NCBI GenBank assembly: GCA_010015655.1
Contig: ML976688.1
Coordinates: 160,951-224,950, forward strand
From: Bimuria novae-zelandiae CBS 107.79
Lineage: Eukaryota; Ascomycota; Dothideomycetes; Pleosporales; Didymosphaeriaceae
Direction: 5' to 3'
Length of the DNA: 64,000 nt
The notes beneath the pieces are model-generated. The model saw nothing but the letters and a program-made list of their open reading frames with translations, was not told the DNA's origin and ran no database searches. How positions within the stretch are numbered: position 1 is the first letter of the stretch; every line of letters starts with the position of its first letter. Made by a program: the position numbers and the translations under genes. Positions 19,979 to 32,959 of this stretch are shown here, piece after piece.

Positions 19979-22900
19979 AAGGTGGGCGCAGTCCTCTAAG
20001 TCCGTCGTATTACTTTCTTTATGTCTTGTCTTATGCTAGTATAACCGTAGCTTTATTATCTTCCTCTATTATCTCTAGATGGGTGCCGGCCTCGTACGCT
20101 CGCAGCTAGATGTCTAGTTATAGTAGTAGCCCTACTTTATCTAGGTATGCGTTATAATACTCCTTTACCTTATGTAGTGCCCTAACAAAGCCTCGGGCGT
20201 TGTACTAGGTAGGGTTAGAATTATAGGCAGTCTAGGAGACTTTATATTATAAATGTCTTTAATAGATATAGCTATTAAGAATCTCCTTTACTTGCTATTC
20301 TAGGTTGCTATTAACCTCTATTAGCTCCTCTTCTAGCTCTATCTAACCTAGTAGTATGTCTATGGCGGCTTTCCGTAGGCGGTTTATATAGAAGACATTG
20401 TGCATGTGCATGTACGGCGAAAGCTTAACTTAGTAGGAGTGTCCTTTTATAGTAATAATTAGGTAGGGCCCGTATATTTGCTAGTTAAGCTTCTAACTAG
20501 GCTAGTTAGTTGTAAAGCCTTTTAGCGTGATATAGACTTAATCGCCTACTCTAAAATCTAGCTTATATTACTTCTTATTTACTTAACGTGCTTATTGCTC
20601 CTGGGCATGAATAATCCCTCTCTAAGCTATCTTTATAGCCTGCTTTATAGCGTTATATTAAACCTTTACGTAGTTCTGCGCTTCCTCTTAGGACATCTGC
20701 TTACGGGCTGTGGGCGAGGTCTTTGTCCGCTCTTCCCAGTCCCAGTGGTGTGTAGGCTGATGTCCGAACTCGATCTTATATGGCGAGAGGCCTGTAGTCT
20801 TATGAGGCAGTATAGCCTGAGCCCAGTCCATGCAGGGCAGTAGGTTAGACCAGTTATCCTAGTAGTAGTTAATAAATAGGCGAAGGCGCTGGTTAAGGTA
20901 CTAGTTTATAATTTCTATGTTGCTATTAGTCTAAGGATAATAAGCTATTAAGAGCTTTTATTTAACGCCCACAAGTTAGCATAGCTTATTTATAAATGCT
21001 AAGATAAACTGCGGGCCTCGATCAGAGACAATAGACTTGGGTGGGCCGTACACGCGCCAGATATAGCGATAGTACATATCTATAGCCTGTTCCACCGTGG
21101 TTATCTTATGGCAGGGTAGTAAGAAGCAGCGCTTGCTTAGGCGGTTAACTATAATAAAGGCGTTATTATACCCTTTCTTATTAGGTAAGAATAACTTAAA
21201 GTTTATTAAAACGTCCTGCTATGCTTACTTTAGTATTAGTAGTAGCTTAAGTAGTCCTAGGGTGCGATCGCAGGGCGTATAACTCTATTAATAAGCCTTA
21301 TAGGCGGCAATATAGGTATCCACATCCTTTACTAGATTTGGCTAGTAGTACTAATCTCTAAGTAGCTTCGATATCTTCCTTTTTCCTAGGTAAGTAGTAA
21401 GCTACGTAGCATAGGCGGCTTAGATTAAGTAGGTGCGTAGGAAGTTAACTACTAGGATAACTAGCTAATCTTTATGCAAGAGTAAATCTTAATTATTTAG
21501 CTTCTACGGTCCTTAGTTATTAGATAGAGCTTTTTCCCGCAGCTTTTGTAGGCTATTATAATTCTAGTTTACCTTAATTACCTAATTAACAAGGGCATGA
21601 GGATCCTCTGCAAAGGGAGAGGCTAGAAAGATATTTATTATAGTAATCTTAAGCTCCTAGCCCTGTAATCCTTAAGTAGCTAGGTTAGCAAGTTAGGTTA
21701 TAGCTTCTTGCACTATATTAACGTCTAGCTACTTAGCCTATAAGAAGACCCTTATGCGAGCTACTTTATCATTCTCCTTCTAAGTCTATAGTTCCTCCTA
21801 CTTACGTAATAGCGCGTTAGTCACTACGTTAGTAGTGCCTGGTTAGTAGGTAAGCTTTAGGTTAAAATTAGCTACTATTATAGCCTAGCGTATCTGTCGA
21901 GGAGTAAGCTTGCGCTTAGTGGAGAAGTACTCTAGCGCTTAATAGTTAGTAATAGCGCTAAAGGGCTTAGTTGTTTATAGACTAATAAGCTAAGATCTCT
22001 ATTCTTTAAGGCTATAGATTATAGCCAGCATCTCTTTATTGTGTATATCGTAGTTTATCTGCGGGTTACTTATTGTCTTGGAATAAAAGGCTACAGGTCG
22101 CCAGAGTCCGTCGTCCTGTAGCTAAGAGAGTACGCTAGTAATAATACTATCGCTCGCGTTTGTTTCCATGCGTGTGACGCGATAGGGAGAGTAATAAGCA
22201 AGTACGTTGTCTAATAGCATAAGGTCTTTAACTTGCTAAAAGGCTACAAGCTCTTGCTCTCTAAAGGCATGCTAGGCGCCCTTCTTAAGGAGCTTTATAA
22301 GTAGTTTAATAATGCGTCTATAGTTCTTAAGGAAGGTTTAGTAGAAGTTGCAGAAGCCTAAAAATAACTATATGCTTTTAACTAATATAGGCACAGGCTA
22401 GTTCTGCATAGTAGCGATCTTCTCTAGGTCTTTCTAAATGCCTTAAGTACTAATAATAAGGCTAAGGAACTTTATCCTAGTTACTACAAACTCGCTCTTC
22501 TTAATGTCTGCTTATAAACCAGTGTCGCGGAGTCGTTTAAGCACCTGCGCAACATGCTCCTCATGGTGTAGTAAATCCTCTAAGTAGATAAGGATATCGT
22601 CCAGATATGCTATGCAAAAGTCGTCAAGTAGGCTATATAGTACCCTATTAATATATCGCTAAAAGGTGGCAGGTCTATTATAGAGACTAAATAAGAGTAC
22701 ACGATACTTGTAGTTGCTATAGCGTGTATAAAACGTGGTTAGGTTCTCTACTTCCTTGTCTAGTTAAATGCGATAAAAGGCCTGCCGTACGTCTAGCTTA
22801 GTAAATATCTTAGCACGGGCGAGCCTCGTAAGGGTCTCTTAGATAAGTAGGATAGGATAGACATCTTTCTTTATAATAGCGTTAAGCTTATAATAATTAA

Positions 22901-25900
22901 CATAAAATTGCTACCCCTTTCTAGGCTTTTTAGTAAATAGTACTAGTAAGGCGTAGGGCGCGTTGCTGTAAGTAATAACGCTACGTTAGAGGTAGTTATT
23001 TAGGTAATCCTTAACAAGCTGTAACTACTCTAGAGACATGCTATATAGTAGGCTTAATATTGTAATTAACGCCGTCGCGGTGTAGAGGTAGTATGTTAGA
23101 GTCCTTTTTTAAGAAGTAAGCTAGGGTAGCGCCCGTATAGCCTAGGAATAGTAACTTCTTTATAAAAAGCTAGCGGAGTTCTTTGTCTAGGTCTAGTGGG
23201 TTTGTCTAGCCTAGCTCCTTCTTGCGGTCTTAGATTAGCTTCTTTACTTTATAAATACTAATATAGCTAATAACTATCTCTTTTTAACGCGTATTAATTA
23301 TAAATGCCGTAGCTCTTATAATATTAATCTTAAGGCCTGCCTTAGCGAGGTCCTCGCGGGAGATAGGTTTAGGGCGAGTTAGCTACTACTCTTATAATAA
23401 TAGCGCTTGGTAGCGGAGCTGCTCCTCTATCTTCGCTAGTTTCTTCTGGTAGGTACGACGCTAAGGGGATTACTACGATAAGCGGTAGATATGCCGTATA
23501 ATAGCCACGTCTATAAGCTTGTCACGTTAGTTAGCATCTGCCTAATACTTAAGATTAATTTCTGTAGCTATGCCCCGCGTTAGGATAATAATGTCTTATT
23601 TGTAGTTAATCTATATTATGTCTAGCCACTTAAGCATCTACTACCTATAGTTAATTTAAACGTTAGCTTCCTTGAGAAGCTTGCGGCCGACTATAAGGTC
23701 GTGGTAGTTAGTATCGCAGGGTATAAAGTAAGTAGTAAGGTAGTGGCTATCTAGCACCAGGTTAGCCTAGAAGTACTTATTCACCTGCCCGTTTAGTTAA
23801 CTATTATATCTAGCTAGGGGAACAGCTTCTATGCTTTTAATAGATACTTTAAGTTCCTTCTTAATTATGCGGAGGTGTTTAAGGTAGACTAGGACGTAGC
23901 TACCTACGCCTGTGTTAATAAGAGCCTTTAACCTAATTACTAGCCCGTTCGTTAAGATGCGGCAGGGCAGAGTAAAAGCACTTTCGCTAAATAAGAGGTA
24001 TTGTATGCTAGCAGCTCCTATAGGATTCTCTAGGAAGGAGACTTCCCCTAGAGTAATACTTTTCCTAATTCCTCGTTAGAAGAGAGGAAGCCTCCGTCCT
24101 TAGTCTTATAGTATACCTTTTTATTAGCTTGTAGTGCTAAATTGCTGGCCTTTAACGCTTTCTAATTAATAAGGCTATTTAGGTAGTCTCGAGTAATATA
24201 TTCTAACTTTTTATAATAGTAGTAGGTAAGCTAGCTACCTAAAGCTATAGTAGTGGCGCGCGTTGGCTATGTGCGAGTAAGGGGCTACGCTAGTATTAAA
24301 GCGTACTTATAAGACCTAGTGGCTAAGGTAGGAGTAGCCTTTTTTCGAGATTCTTGTTTGGCGCGCGCTGTAACCTAGGAGTCTATAATTACTACCTCTT
24401 GTGCGAGGTCGCGGGCGATGTTAACAAACTTAGAGTAATTATCCTTAAGGCAATAAATATTACGGCCTATATTTATATAGAGTTAATCTATAAGCTTCTT
24501 ATAGAACTCTTTAACCTATTAGTTAGTAGGTAGCTTGTGCTGCGTCGTAAGGCGGAAGAAGTCTACTTAGAAGCTAGTAAACTTAGCTATAAAGCGGAGA
24601 CGTAGTTAGACAAATGCCTAACAGGCCTTCTTCTCCTTATATAGGTTGCTAAAAGCTTGCTCTATTGTATTTATTATAAATTTGCTATTAATGCGTTCGC
24701 TACTGTCTTATAGAGCTCTAATTAAAGTTATAAGTTAGTTACGGGCGGGATCCTCTGTGCGTGTAGTTATATATACTACGATACGCTCTTAGGTATTCTC
24801 TAAAGTCTCTCCCACAAACCAATCGCGGTTAGACCAAAGTTTATTCTCTATATAGGCCCTCTAGTGCTTCAAGGTCGTAGTTATCTTGCCGTCTAAGAGC
24901 AGCGGAGGGTCTAGGAACTTAACTAAGCGCTAGCTTACGCCTAAAGAGCGTGTATATAGACAAGTAATAAGCTTAAATAGTAATAAGCGCGAAAAACATA
25001 AGTTATTAGGCTTACTAGACTTAGAGCTTAGCGGGTCGTTAGCGGAGGGGACGCTTTAGCTTAGGGTCTAAGGGAAGATTTAGAATTTAGTTATACGAGA
25101 TTAAGTTACTAGTGTATTAAAGGTAGAGTCTACTATAGCCTGTTTAGCAAGTTAGGCTTCTAACCTGTCTATCTTTTACTACGCTTAAACAAGGGCTCCA
25201 TGCAGCCCTTCGCCTTTAGCCAAGACATTAGTAGTAATCTGGCGGTACATATGTAGTTGTTATCGCTCCACACTACGAAGAAGTAGCTAGCTAACTAGCT
25301 CTATAGTAATCTTTACTAGTTCTTACCTAAAATACTTAATTATAGCCTCTAGCGTCGCAGTAATCAGGTTGTTACTAGCAAACGTAAGTAGCTAGGAAGG
25401 TTATAAGAGGTCCTTATTAATACCTTGCTAGATACGAGCAAGTTTTAAGGAAGTGTCTTAATTATGGTTTTCCTTAGTAATAGAGCCGTAGCTCTAGATT
25501 TCGTGTTCTTAGTAGATAAAGGGCTTAGATAGGTCGTACGCGCTGCCCAGCATCTCCTTTTCTAAGACTAACGCTATAAATAGGTGTTTTAGTGCTATTT
25601 TATTAATACTACGGGTAGAGTAGCTAGTTATTAGTTCTCTAGCAAGGAGAAGGCGAGCAAGTAGTGCTTAAGATAGTTAGTAGGGATAGGTTTCTCTCTT
25701 ATAGAGGCTAGGGCTCTTATAGCCCTCTTTGCGTAAGTAGTAGGTTGCCTGTATAGCACGTTTGTTAAGTAAAGGGTGGCAGGCTAATTAGCTCTCCTCG
25801 CTAGCTACGGCGTGCTGTTTTCAAACTACGTCCTTTAACTCCCTTTAAGTAGTACGTTACTTAGTAGTATTAGGACCTCTCGTTGCGGGTAATTATACTT

Positions 25901-25950
25901 TATAATAAACTAATAGCTTAGCGTAGTTATATAGTAGATCTTTTAAAGTA
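19979..25950 (-). pseudogene. Gypsy-2 gag-pol relic
   Basis: Minus-strand reading, from right to left. A gag-like region is heavily decayed (about 24300-25950). The protease is seen as LKALINTGVGSYVLVYLKHL (about 23870-23950, DTG to NTG). RT keeps an intact YLDD (DFCIAYLDDILIYLE, about 22580-22620). The integrase core reads FIIVNRLSKRCFLLPCHKIT and GPPKSIVSDRGPQF (about 20995-21165). The C-terminal tail is near 20100-20250. Unlike its neighbours, Gypsy-2 has only about 100 bp between the pol end and the 3' LTR and shows no antisense Zn2Cys6 frame. Numerous RIP stops make it inactive. Confidence 0.85.
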
Positions 25951-26041
25951 GTTATTATTAAGTCGTGCGCGCAGGCAGATTAAGTAGTTTAACTTAATAT
26001 TTTATTATTATCTCTAGCTAAGTAAAGAGATCTTAGTATAA

Positions 26042-26310
26042 TATAAGGACAGGCACAGGCTCCTGCATTAAGAGAGTAGATAAGGTAGGTTAGCTCTATT
26101 TTAGCTACACTAAGATAAGGAGACTGTAGGTACACAGGCCTGCGGCGCTTTTATACGCTGCCGCTCGGCACGGAATATCTATCTATCTGAGATAGCTACA
26201 CTAGGTGCGTGGGTAGCTGCGCCCAGGCGTGAGGCAGCTGCACCTAGGCGTGAGGCAGTCGCGCCTCTCACGCGAGGTCATGTATCCTACCGGCATGCCA
26301 GGCCGTCACA
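26042..26310 (-). repeat. Gypsy-2 5' LTR
   Basis: 269 bp, TATAAGGACA...CCGTCACA, partner of 19698-19966. The initial TG became TA by a RIP-type change. Confidence 0.9.
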
Positions 26311-29300
26311 TTTATAGTCCTGTACTTTATCTATAATTAGCCTATATTAGGTAAAGTCCGCGTGTCGCACCACTAGTGCTAGCGTAAGTTATATTTTATT
26401 ATAGTAAAGGGTTCCGTCCTTCGCGTAGGCTAAGTTTATAATATAGTTACCTCTATTATCTTTTTTTATAAGGTCTAATTATTTACTAAGTATATCTACT
26501 ATAGCGTTTACATTTCCTAGCAAGTGTGTAATACAAAAGTTAAATTCTACTATTTATTTAGACTACCTAGCTTATCGCTAATTAAGCTTTTTTATCGTTA
26601 TAACGCGCGTAAAATTAAAGTAATTAAAAAATACCTTTATCTAGTACTTAGCTACTTTAAGCTACGCTTCCCACTACTTAAAGTAGTTAATAATTACTAG
26701 TAGTTTATTATTATAGATCTTATAGTTAAGCGTTGCTCTTAAGAGCTTTCTTATATAATAAAAGACTAGTCTTTACTGCTTATTATTACATTTTTATAGT
26801 AGTACGACTCCTAGCGCATAGTCTATTGCGTCTGTATAGATATAATATTACTACTCTAGGTTATATATTTATAGTAGGGGTGCTGTTAGGAATAGGTGCT
26901 TTAGCTATTTAAAAGCTCTTTCCTCTACTTTTTATAGAGATTGCTATTTTCCTATCTTCGTAAGTTTTATTAGTAAAGCGGTGACCTTAGAGTAGTTCCT
27001 AATAAATTTATAATAGAAGTTAATAAAGCCGAAGAAGGATTAGATATCCTTTACTAATTTTAGTAGTAGCTATTCTTCTATTATTATAGTTTTTTTAGGT
27101 CCATTTTAGCACCTTCCTAGGATATTATAAATCCCAGATATTCTATTTTAGTAACGTGGAATTCGCATTTCTTAAGGTGTAGGAGTAATTAATACTTTTA
27201 TAACTTTAATAACACTTTATAGATATATTCCTTATGTTCCTTTAAGATTCCACTTAAATACACTAGTATATTATCGAGGTATGCCATACAGAATACGTCT
27301 AGATATTTATATAATACTTAATTTATTAGTTACTAGAAGGTTGATAGGGCGTTTATTAGTCCTATAGGTATAACTATATATTTAAAAAGGCTATATTACG
27401 TGTAAAAAACTATTTTCTACTTATAACCTTTCGCGATTTAAATCCGAAAGAATCTATCTTAAATATTAAATTTTATAAACTACTTAGCTCCTCGGAGTTA
27501 GTCTCTAAGCTTTATTATTAATAGTAATAGGTAGTAGTTTTTTACAGTTATAGCGTTTAGCTATCTATAATTTACATAGAGTCGCAGCCTGCTATCCTTT
27601 ATATAAATAAAGAGTATAAGAAAGGCTATAAAACTCTAACTACTCTTCTACTTCCTTAAGTATAGATTCTTTTATATTAGCTCCTTTAACTCTTTTTCTT
27701 ATTTATAGGTAAGGGGCCTTAGACGCTCTAGCTATAGCTTAGCTCCCTTTACTAGTAGTATCTCGTAATCCTACTTTTTATATTTAGGTAGGACAGTCTC
27801 GTCGTATTTCTTAAATAAGTCTATAAATTCCTTATATTCTTTTAGTAGACCTAAATTATGAGGAACTATTTTAGCTTCCTGGACCTATATATAATGCACC
27901 TGTCCTAGATGTCGCTTTAAGATCCTATTTAACTTATAAACTAATATCTTTTATATCTTAAATAGTTAGCTCTCTTTTCTTACTAGAGGTTTCTAGAGAG
28001 TTCCTCTTCCGCTAAGACTTACCTAAGCTACTAATAGTGGATTCCGGGGAAGGATCGTTTGTTTAATCTAATTTATTTATAAATTATGTTATTCTAGCTA
28101 TTTATATTTAATAATAGTTTTAATGTCTCCTATCTCTGCGATAGTAAAGACGTGTTAGGCCTTTAGACCTTTTATGTTAACTTATACTAGCGTTGTCTTA
28201 AGGCGTAGCTAATTATTACTACATCTTTATAATTAGGTTCTATCCGCGAGTCCTATTTATAGTAGTATTTTCTTATTATAATATAGTATATTATATTTCT
28301 TAACTACTCGTAGGGCGATTAGAAACGTGTTTGCCCTTAAGTTAATAAGTGCTATAATATAATGCCCCTGCACTATAATATTTTTATTTAAGTATTTTTT
28401 AAGTTAGCAAGTATCTACTTAATAAACTATGATAATTATACTATTACTAGTATAGCTTATTACCTAGTAATAACTTAGTTTTTTAAGTTCTTTAACTTAT
28501 TCTAGACTTCCTATAAGGCTTCTGGTTCTTAGATTTAATCTTTAAGTTAGGCTAGCCTTAAAATCTCCTTAATCTTATACTATTTATATTATTATTAATA
28601 TAATGCGTAGGTTTCTTAGATCATATTAGACTTGTATACTCCTAGTATTCTATGTTATGGGCAGTTTAAAGTAAGGCATTTATTCTAGGCTAATACATTA
28701 TATCTTAAGTAGTTATTGATGGAAGCTACTTCTTCCTGTAGGATTAAATATATAAAGTACTATAGGTTATATTAGTTTTATCTAATTAATATATATTCTG
28801 CATTTCTTCCTAGCTATATGCCCCCTATTATTGTATTAGTATCGCAGGTGTCTAGGCCCTAAGGGAACTAGCCTGGCTTAAACTTCTATTATTTATATAA
28901 TTTATAAGTAATATTAAAATATTAATACTAGCTATTCTATTTATAGTGCTTAGCCTAATAGGCTAAAAAGTATTTATAATAATTATTAGGCACGCTGCAC
29001 TAGCTTTTCTTTAATTAGTAATAGTCTAATCTTCTTAGGATAAAAGAGGCCTTAACTTAGGCCTTAGAATGCTATTGGCATCCTTTTCGCGTGCACTGCC
29101 ACCACTTGGCGTGTTCATGTTACTCCTGTATTATAATCTGGCGTAGGTACTGCTTCGGGGTCCTTATAGCTTTTTGGCAAGCCAATAGGCGTCCCATACG
29201 TGTGGTCCTTGGACGACTACCTTCGTCTCGCACTAAGACGAGTGGTGTAGTGTACTACTACACATCTAGCAGGTGTCGTCTGCTAGTCGCTAGAAGATCT

Positions 29301-30431
29301 GGTATTTATAGAGGGTCTTCTATTCCTCCTTCTATTCCACTGGTTCCGGGATCTCCTGCGTAAAATCCACCTCATCGGCTTCTGCCGGCGTGAGGGTGGC
29401 CATGGCCACTCGTAGGAGGTGGGTTGTATTGACCCTAGTCTCATGACCTTCACTGTCTTTGGCGAAGTGGCCTTATTTGCCACATTAGAGGCAGGCTTTA
29501 TCTTTAAACCTTTATTCTCGCTCTTTTTATAAGATGCTATTCTTGCCCTAGTAGTCCCTTTTAGGCTTGTACGATTGCTTTCCTTTACCATTTCTTTTTT
29601 TATACTACTAGGCTTTATTAGCTATAATAATGTCTCCGTCCCTGTCTCTTCTTATAAATCATGTACTAGTTTCCTTTCTAAAGAGTAGTTAGGTGCTATA
29701 TTATTTTTCTAGCTTTTATTCGTATAAATAATTGTCTGCTTTAATAGCGTTTTTAATAAGCATTTTTAGATTATCTACTTTTCCTAAATAGACTAGTTTA
29801 TCCTTAACTATTTTTTTTAGTTTATTATAGTAGGTAATTATAAGTAGGGCTTTTCCCTATTTATTAAGTTCCGCTATAATCTATTTAAATTCTAGGGTGT
29901 AGAGTACTACTAATGTTTCTTAACGTAAGCGTTAAAGGCGTATTTCAGCCTAATGCTCTTTATTAATTATTTTAAATATTGCTTTTATAGCTTTATAAAT
30001 AGACTTCTAGTCCTGAAAAGTATCCTTAGTAGCGTCTAAATTATAATTCTTAAGTTTACTATTTTTAAAGGAGTTATTAATTATTAGTCTAGCCTATATA
30101 GCTATCTTGTCCTACATATTTATATAAGTAACTAAGATCTTATCTTGTTCTATTTTAAATCTTTCTAGATTATAACAGTTAAATAGTTTTATCTACGTTA
30201 GGAACGTTCTAGGGTAACCTTTTCTAAAGTAGGATTTAGGCTTTAAAACCTTTAATTAATATTTTACGCCTTCTTTGGTGCTTATCTTTTCGCGTATCTA
30301 GTTAATAATTTCTTAAAGCTAGGCTATTTAGGCTACTTATTTAATAACTATTTCTTTTAGCGTCTTTTCCTTAGGTGCTCAGGCTATAGTTATTAAACTA
30401 GGTTTAGTTATTATACTATAGGGTATTTAAA
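26311..30431 (-). pseudogene. Gypsy-3 gag-pol relic, truncated before integrase
   Basis: Minus-strand gag-pol of the same family as Gypsy-4. Visible parts: gag start region (about 30330-30420); zinc knuckle CGK-GHFAKDSEG (about 29440-29500); unmutated linker start (29085-29420); protease ALINLRANTFLIALRVVKKY (about 28280-28370, DLGAN to NLRAN); RT YLDN (about 27265-27295); RNase H down to a YAKDGTLYYNK equivalent (26390-26430). It stops at the Gypsy-2 LTR, so integrase, chromodomain, antisense frame and 3' LTR are missing. It is not recoverable from the left flank of Gypsy-2. Confidence 0.85.
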
Positions 30432-30472
30432 GTGTTATAAGGCGCTTACACCTTATTCTAATTTAGGTTAGA

Positions 30473-30897
30473 TGTTACGAACCAGGACCGGACAATGGGG
30501 GATGGGCGCTTATGAGGACAGGCGGCTAAGGAACGGGTTAACTAGTACGCTAAGGAGCTAGCTTTAGGGTCACGTGACTACTTAGTTAATTAGTAGTGCT
30601 AAGTAATAAAGCAAGGCACGTAACTGCTTAGTTAATTAGTAGCACTAAGTAACTAAGTAAAGCAAGTATATATACAGGCGGTTTCCTTTATTATGCTCCT
30701 TATAGTTAACTTACATATCTTCTATGCGAGTACGTTCTCCTATATAGACTAATAGTTATTTTACTTTATTATAAGATTAAATTATTTAGCCTCGCGCTAA
30801 GTGTCGCATTAACTTATACTACTAAATAATTTATAAAGCACTATAATACCTTACTGCCTTAATCTGGACTAGAATAAGGTGTAAGAGTCTTATAACA
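30473..30897 (+). repeat. Gypsy-4 5' LTR
   Basis: 425 bp, copy of 36962-37386. The U3 part contains a tandem near-duplication of about 50 bp (about 30570-30660): a CACGT(G/A)ACT start followed by CTTAGTTAATTAGTAG and CTAAGTAA. This arrangement looks like an enhancer repeat. Confidence 0.93.
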
Positions 30898-30934
30898 CTT
30901 TAACTACCCTATAGTATAATAGTAGGACCTAGTT

Positions 30935-32230
30935 TGACCACCATAGCTCTAGCACCTAAGGAAAAAACCTTAAAAAAGATAGTTGTTAAATAAGCGGCTT
31001 AGATAGCCTAGCTATAGGAAATTATTAACTAGATAAGCAAGAAGATAAGCTAATAAGAAGATATAAAATATTAACTAAAAGTCTTAAAACCTAAACCCTA
31101 TACTAGAAAGAGTTACCTAGGAATATTCCTAACACAAATAGAACTATTTATCTACTATAACCTAGGAAGGTTTAACACAGAATAAGACAAGATCTTAGTT
31201 ACTTATATAAATATACAAGATAAGGCAGCCGCGTAGGCTAAACCAATAATTAATAGCTTTTTTAAGAATAATAAAGTAAAGAATTATAATTTAGACGCTA
31301 CTAAGAATATTTTTAAGTACTAAAAGTCCTTTTGCAAGGCTATAAAAGGAATATTTAGCATTATTAATAAAGGATATTAAGCTAAAATACGCCTCTAATA
31401 CCTACGTTAGGAGAAATTAGCGGTGTTCTATACACTAGAGTTTAAATAGATTGTAGTAGAACTTAACGAATAGGGGGAAGCCCCACTTATAATTACCTAC
31501 TATAATAAGCTAAAGGAATTAGTTAAAAACGAATTAGTCTACTAAGGAAAAGTAGATAACCTAAAAGAACTTATTAATAATGCTATTAAAGTAGATAATT
31601 ACCTATATAAACGCAAGCTAGAAAGACAGCATAGTACTAGGCTACTTACTAAAAAAGAGAACTAATCTAGACCCGCAGGAAGAAACTAGGATAGAGATGT
31701 TATTATAACTAATAAAGCCTAATAGTATAAAAAGAAAAATAGCAAGGGAAAACAGCTGTATAGACTAAAGAAGAGTTACTAGGGTAAGAACGGTATCTCG
31801 CAGTAAGAACGAGAACGGAGGTTTAAGGATAAAGCCTACCTCTAATATAGTAAGTAAGGCCACTTCGCTAAAGACTGCGAAGGTTAGGAGACTAAGATTA
31901 ATACGACTAACCTCCTACGAGTGGCCATGGCCACCCTCACGCTGGCAGAAGCCGACGAAGTGGATCTCACGCAGGAGATCCCGGAGCTAATAGAAGAGAA
32001 AGAGGAACGAAAGACCCTTCCTAAGTACCAGATCTTCTAAAGACTGGCCAACGACACCTGCTGGATGTGCAGCAGTACGCTATATTAATCGTCTTAGTGT
32101 GAGGCAAAAGTGATCGTCCAGGGGGCACACGCATGGGACGCCTACTGGCTAGCGGAGAAGCTACAGGGGCGCCCAAAACAATACCTACGCTAGGTTACGA
32201 TACAGGAACGACATGAATACGCTAAGTGGT
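30935..32230 (+). pseudogene. Gypsy-4 gag relic with zinc knuckle
   Basis: The frame begins near 30935 (TTIALAPKEKTLKK; the Met codon is not evident). A coiled-coil-like N-terminus precedes the capsid region (GIFLTQIELFIYYNLGRF, DQDKILVTYINIQDKA type blocks). The nucleocapsid knuckle is at about 31836-31880 (LQYSKQGHFAKDCEG, from CxxCxxxGHFAKDC). After it comes a near-unmutated acidic segment (31915-32035, ATLTLAEADEVDLTQEIPEL). RIP stops occur throughout, without clear frameshifts. Confidence 0.82.
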
Positions 32231-32900
32231 GGTAATACACGCGCAAAGGATGCCAATAGTATTTTAAAATTAAAGTTAAGGACTCTTATTTTTTAAGAAG
32301 ATTAAAATACTATAGGCTAAAATAGAGCTAGTGCAGCGTGTCTAATAACTACTATAAGCACTTTTTAGCCTATTAGGCTAAGTATTATAAATAGAATAAT
32401 TAGTACTAATATTTTAATATTACCTGTAAGTTATATAAGTAGTAAAAGTTCGAAACAGGCTAGTTCCCTTAGGGCCTAGATCCCTATAACACTAGTACAA
32501 CAATAAGGAACACGCAGCTAGGAAGAAACATAGACTACTTATTAATTAAGTAAAAATAATATAACCTATAGTGCTTTGTATACCTAAGCCTATAGGAAGA
32601 GGTAGCTTTTTTAGATAACTATCTAAGGTATAATATATTAGCCTAGAACAAATGCCTTACTCTAAATTACCTATAACATAGGAATTAAGAAGTATATAAA
32701 TCTAATAAGATTAGAAAGACTTATATTTTATATTAATAGCAATATAAGTAGCACAGGATTAAGAAAGTCTCAAAGCTAGCCTAACTTAAGGGTTAGATCT
32801 ATAAGGCAAAAGCCTTATAGGGGGTCTAAAACAAGACTAAAGACTTAAAAAACTAAACTATTACTAGGCAACGAGCCACACTAGTAATAGTGTAATTATT
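32040..32900 (+). pseudogene. Gypsy-4 Cys-rich linker domain between gag and protease
   Basis: About 280 readable codons between the knuckle and the protease. They begin NDTCWMCSSTLY, followed by SSQCEAKV, then ERHEYAKWW, RKGCQQYFK, CSVSNNYY, NITCKLY, NLQCFVYLS and TLNYLQHRNQE. Regularly spaced Cys with Trp/Tyr/His suggests a metal-binding fold. Gypsy-6 has a recognisable counterpart (CNSQIYIP, EECRLHK, ITCYKYFYN, CQMHEAHKEA, YPKGIN at 49395-49810), and Gypsy-3 and -7 have one too. Function unknown. Confidence 0.5.
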
Positions 32901-32959
32901 ATAGCTTATTAAATAGATACTCGCTAAGTTAAGAAGCGCTTAATTAAAAATATTATAGT

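Larger units (their letters stand above)
19698..26310 (-). mobile_element. Gypsy-2: LTR retrotransposon
   Basis: A 6.6 kb minus-strand Ty3/gypsy element with two 269-bp LTRs (19698-19966 and 26042-26310). Both are similar over their full length (shared TACACAGGCCTGCGGCGC block). A polypurine tract (AGAGGGGGGTAA in element sense, 19967-19978) adjoins the 3' LTR. The flanking 5-mers CACAC and TTTAT do not match, so no target duplication is preserved, and the left flank is unrelated to Gypsy-3 on the right. A rearrangement or recombination between elements is likely. The left LTR is nearly free of RIP; the interior is not. Confidence 0.88.

Noticed and set aside
29091..29363. 90-codon plus-strand frame
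   Set aside because: Antisense shadow of the unmutated linker part of Gypsy-3 gag-pol; the minus strand matches Gypsy-4.
30570..30665. Repeat pair in the Gypsy-4 LTR as a CRISPR array
   Set aside because: Only two units, no spacers, inside an LTR of a eukaryotic retroelement.
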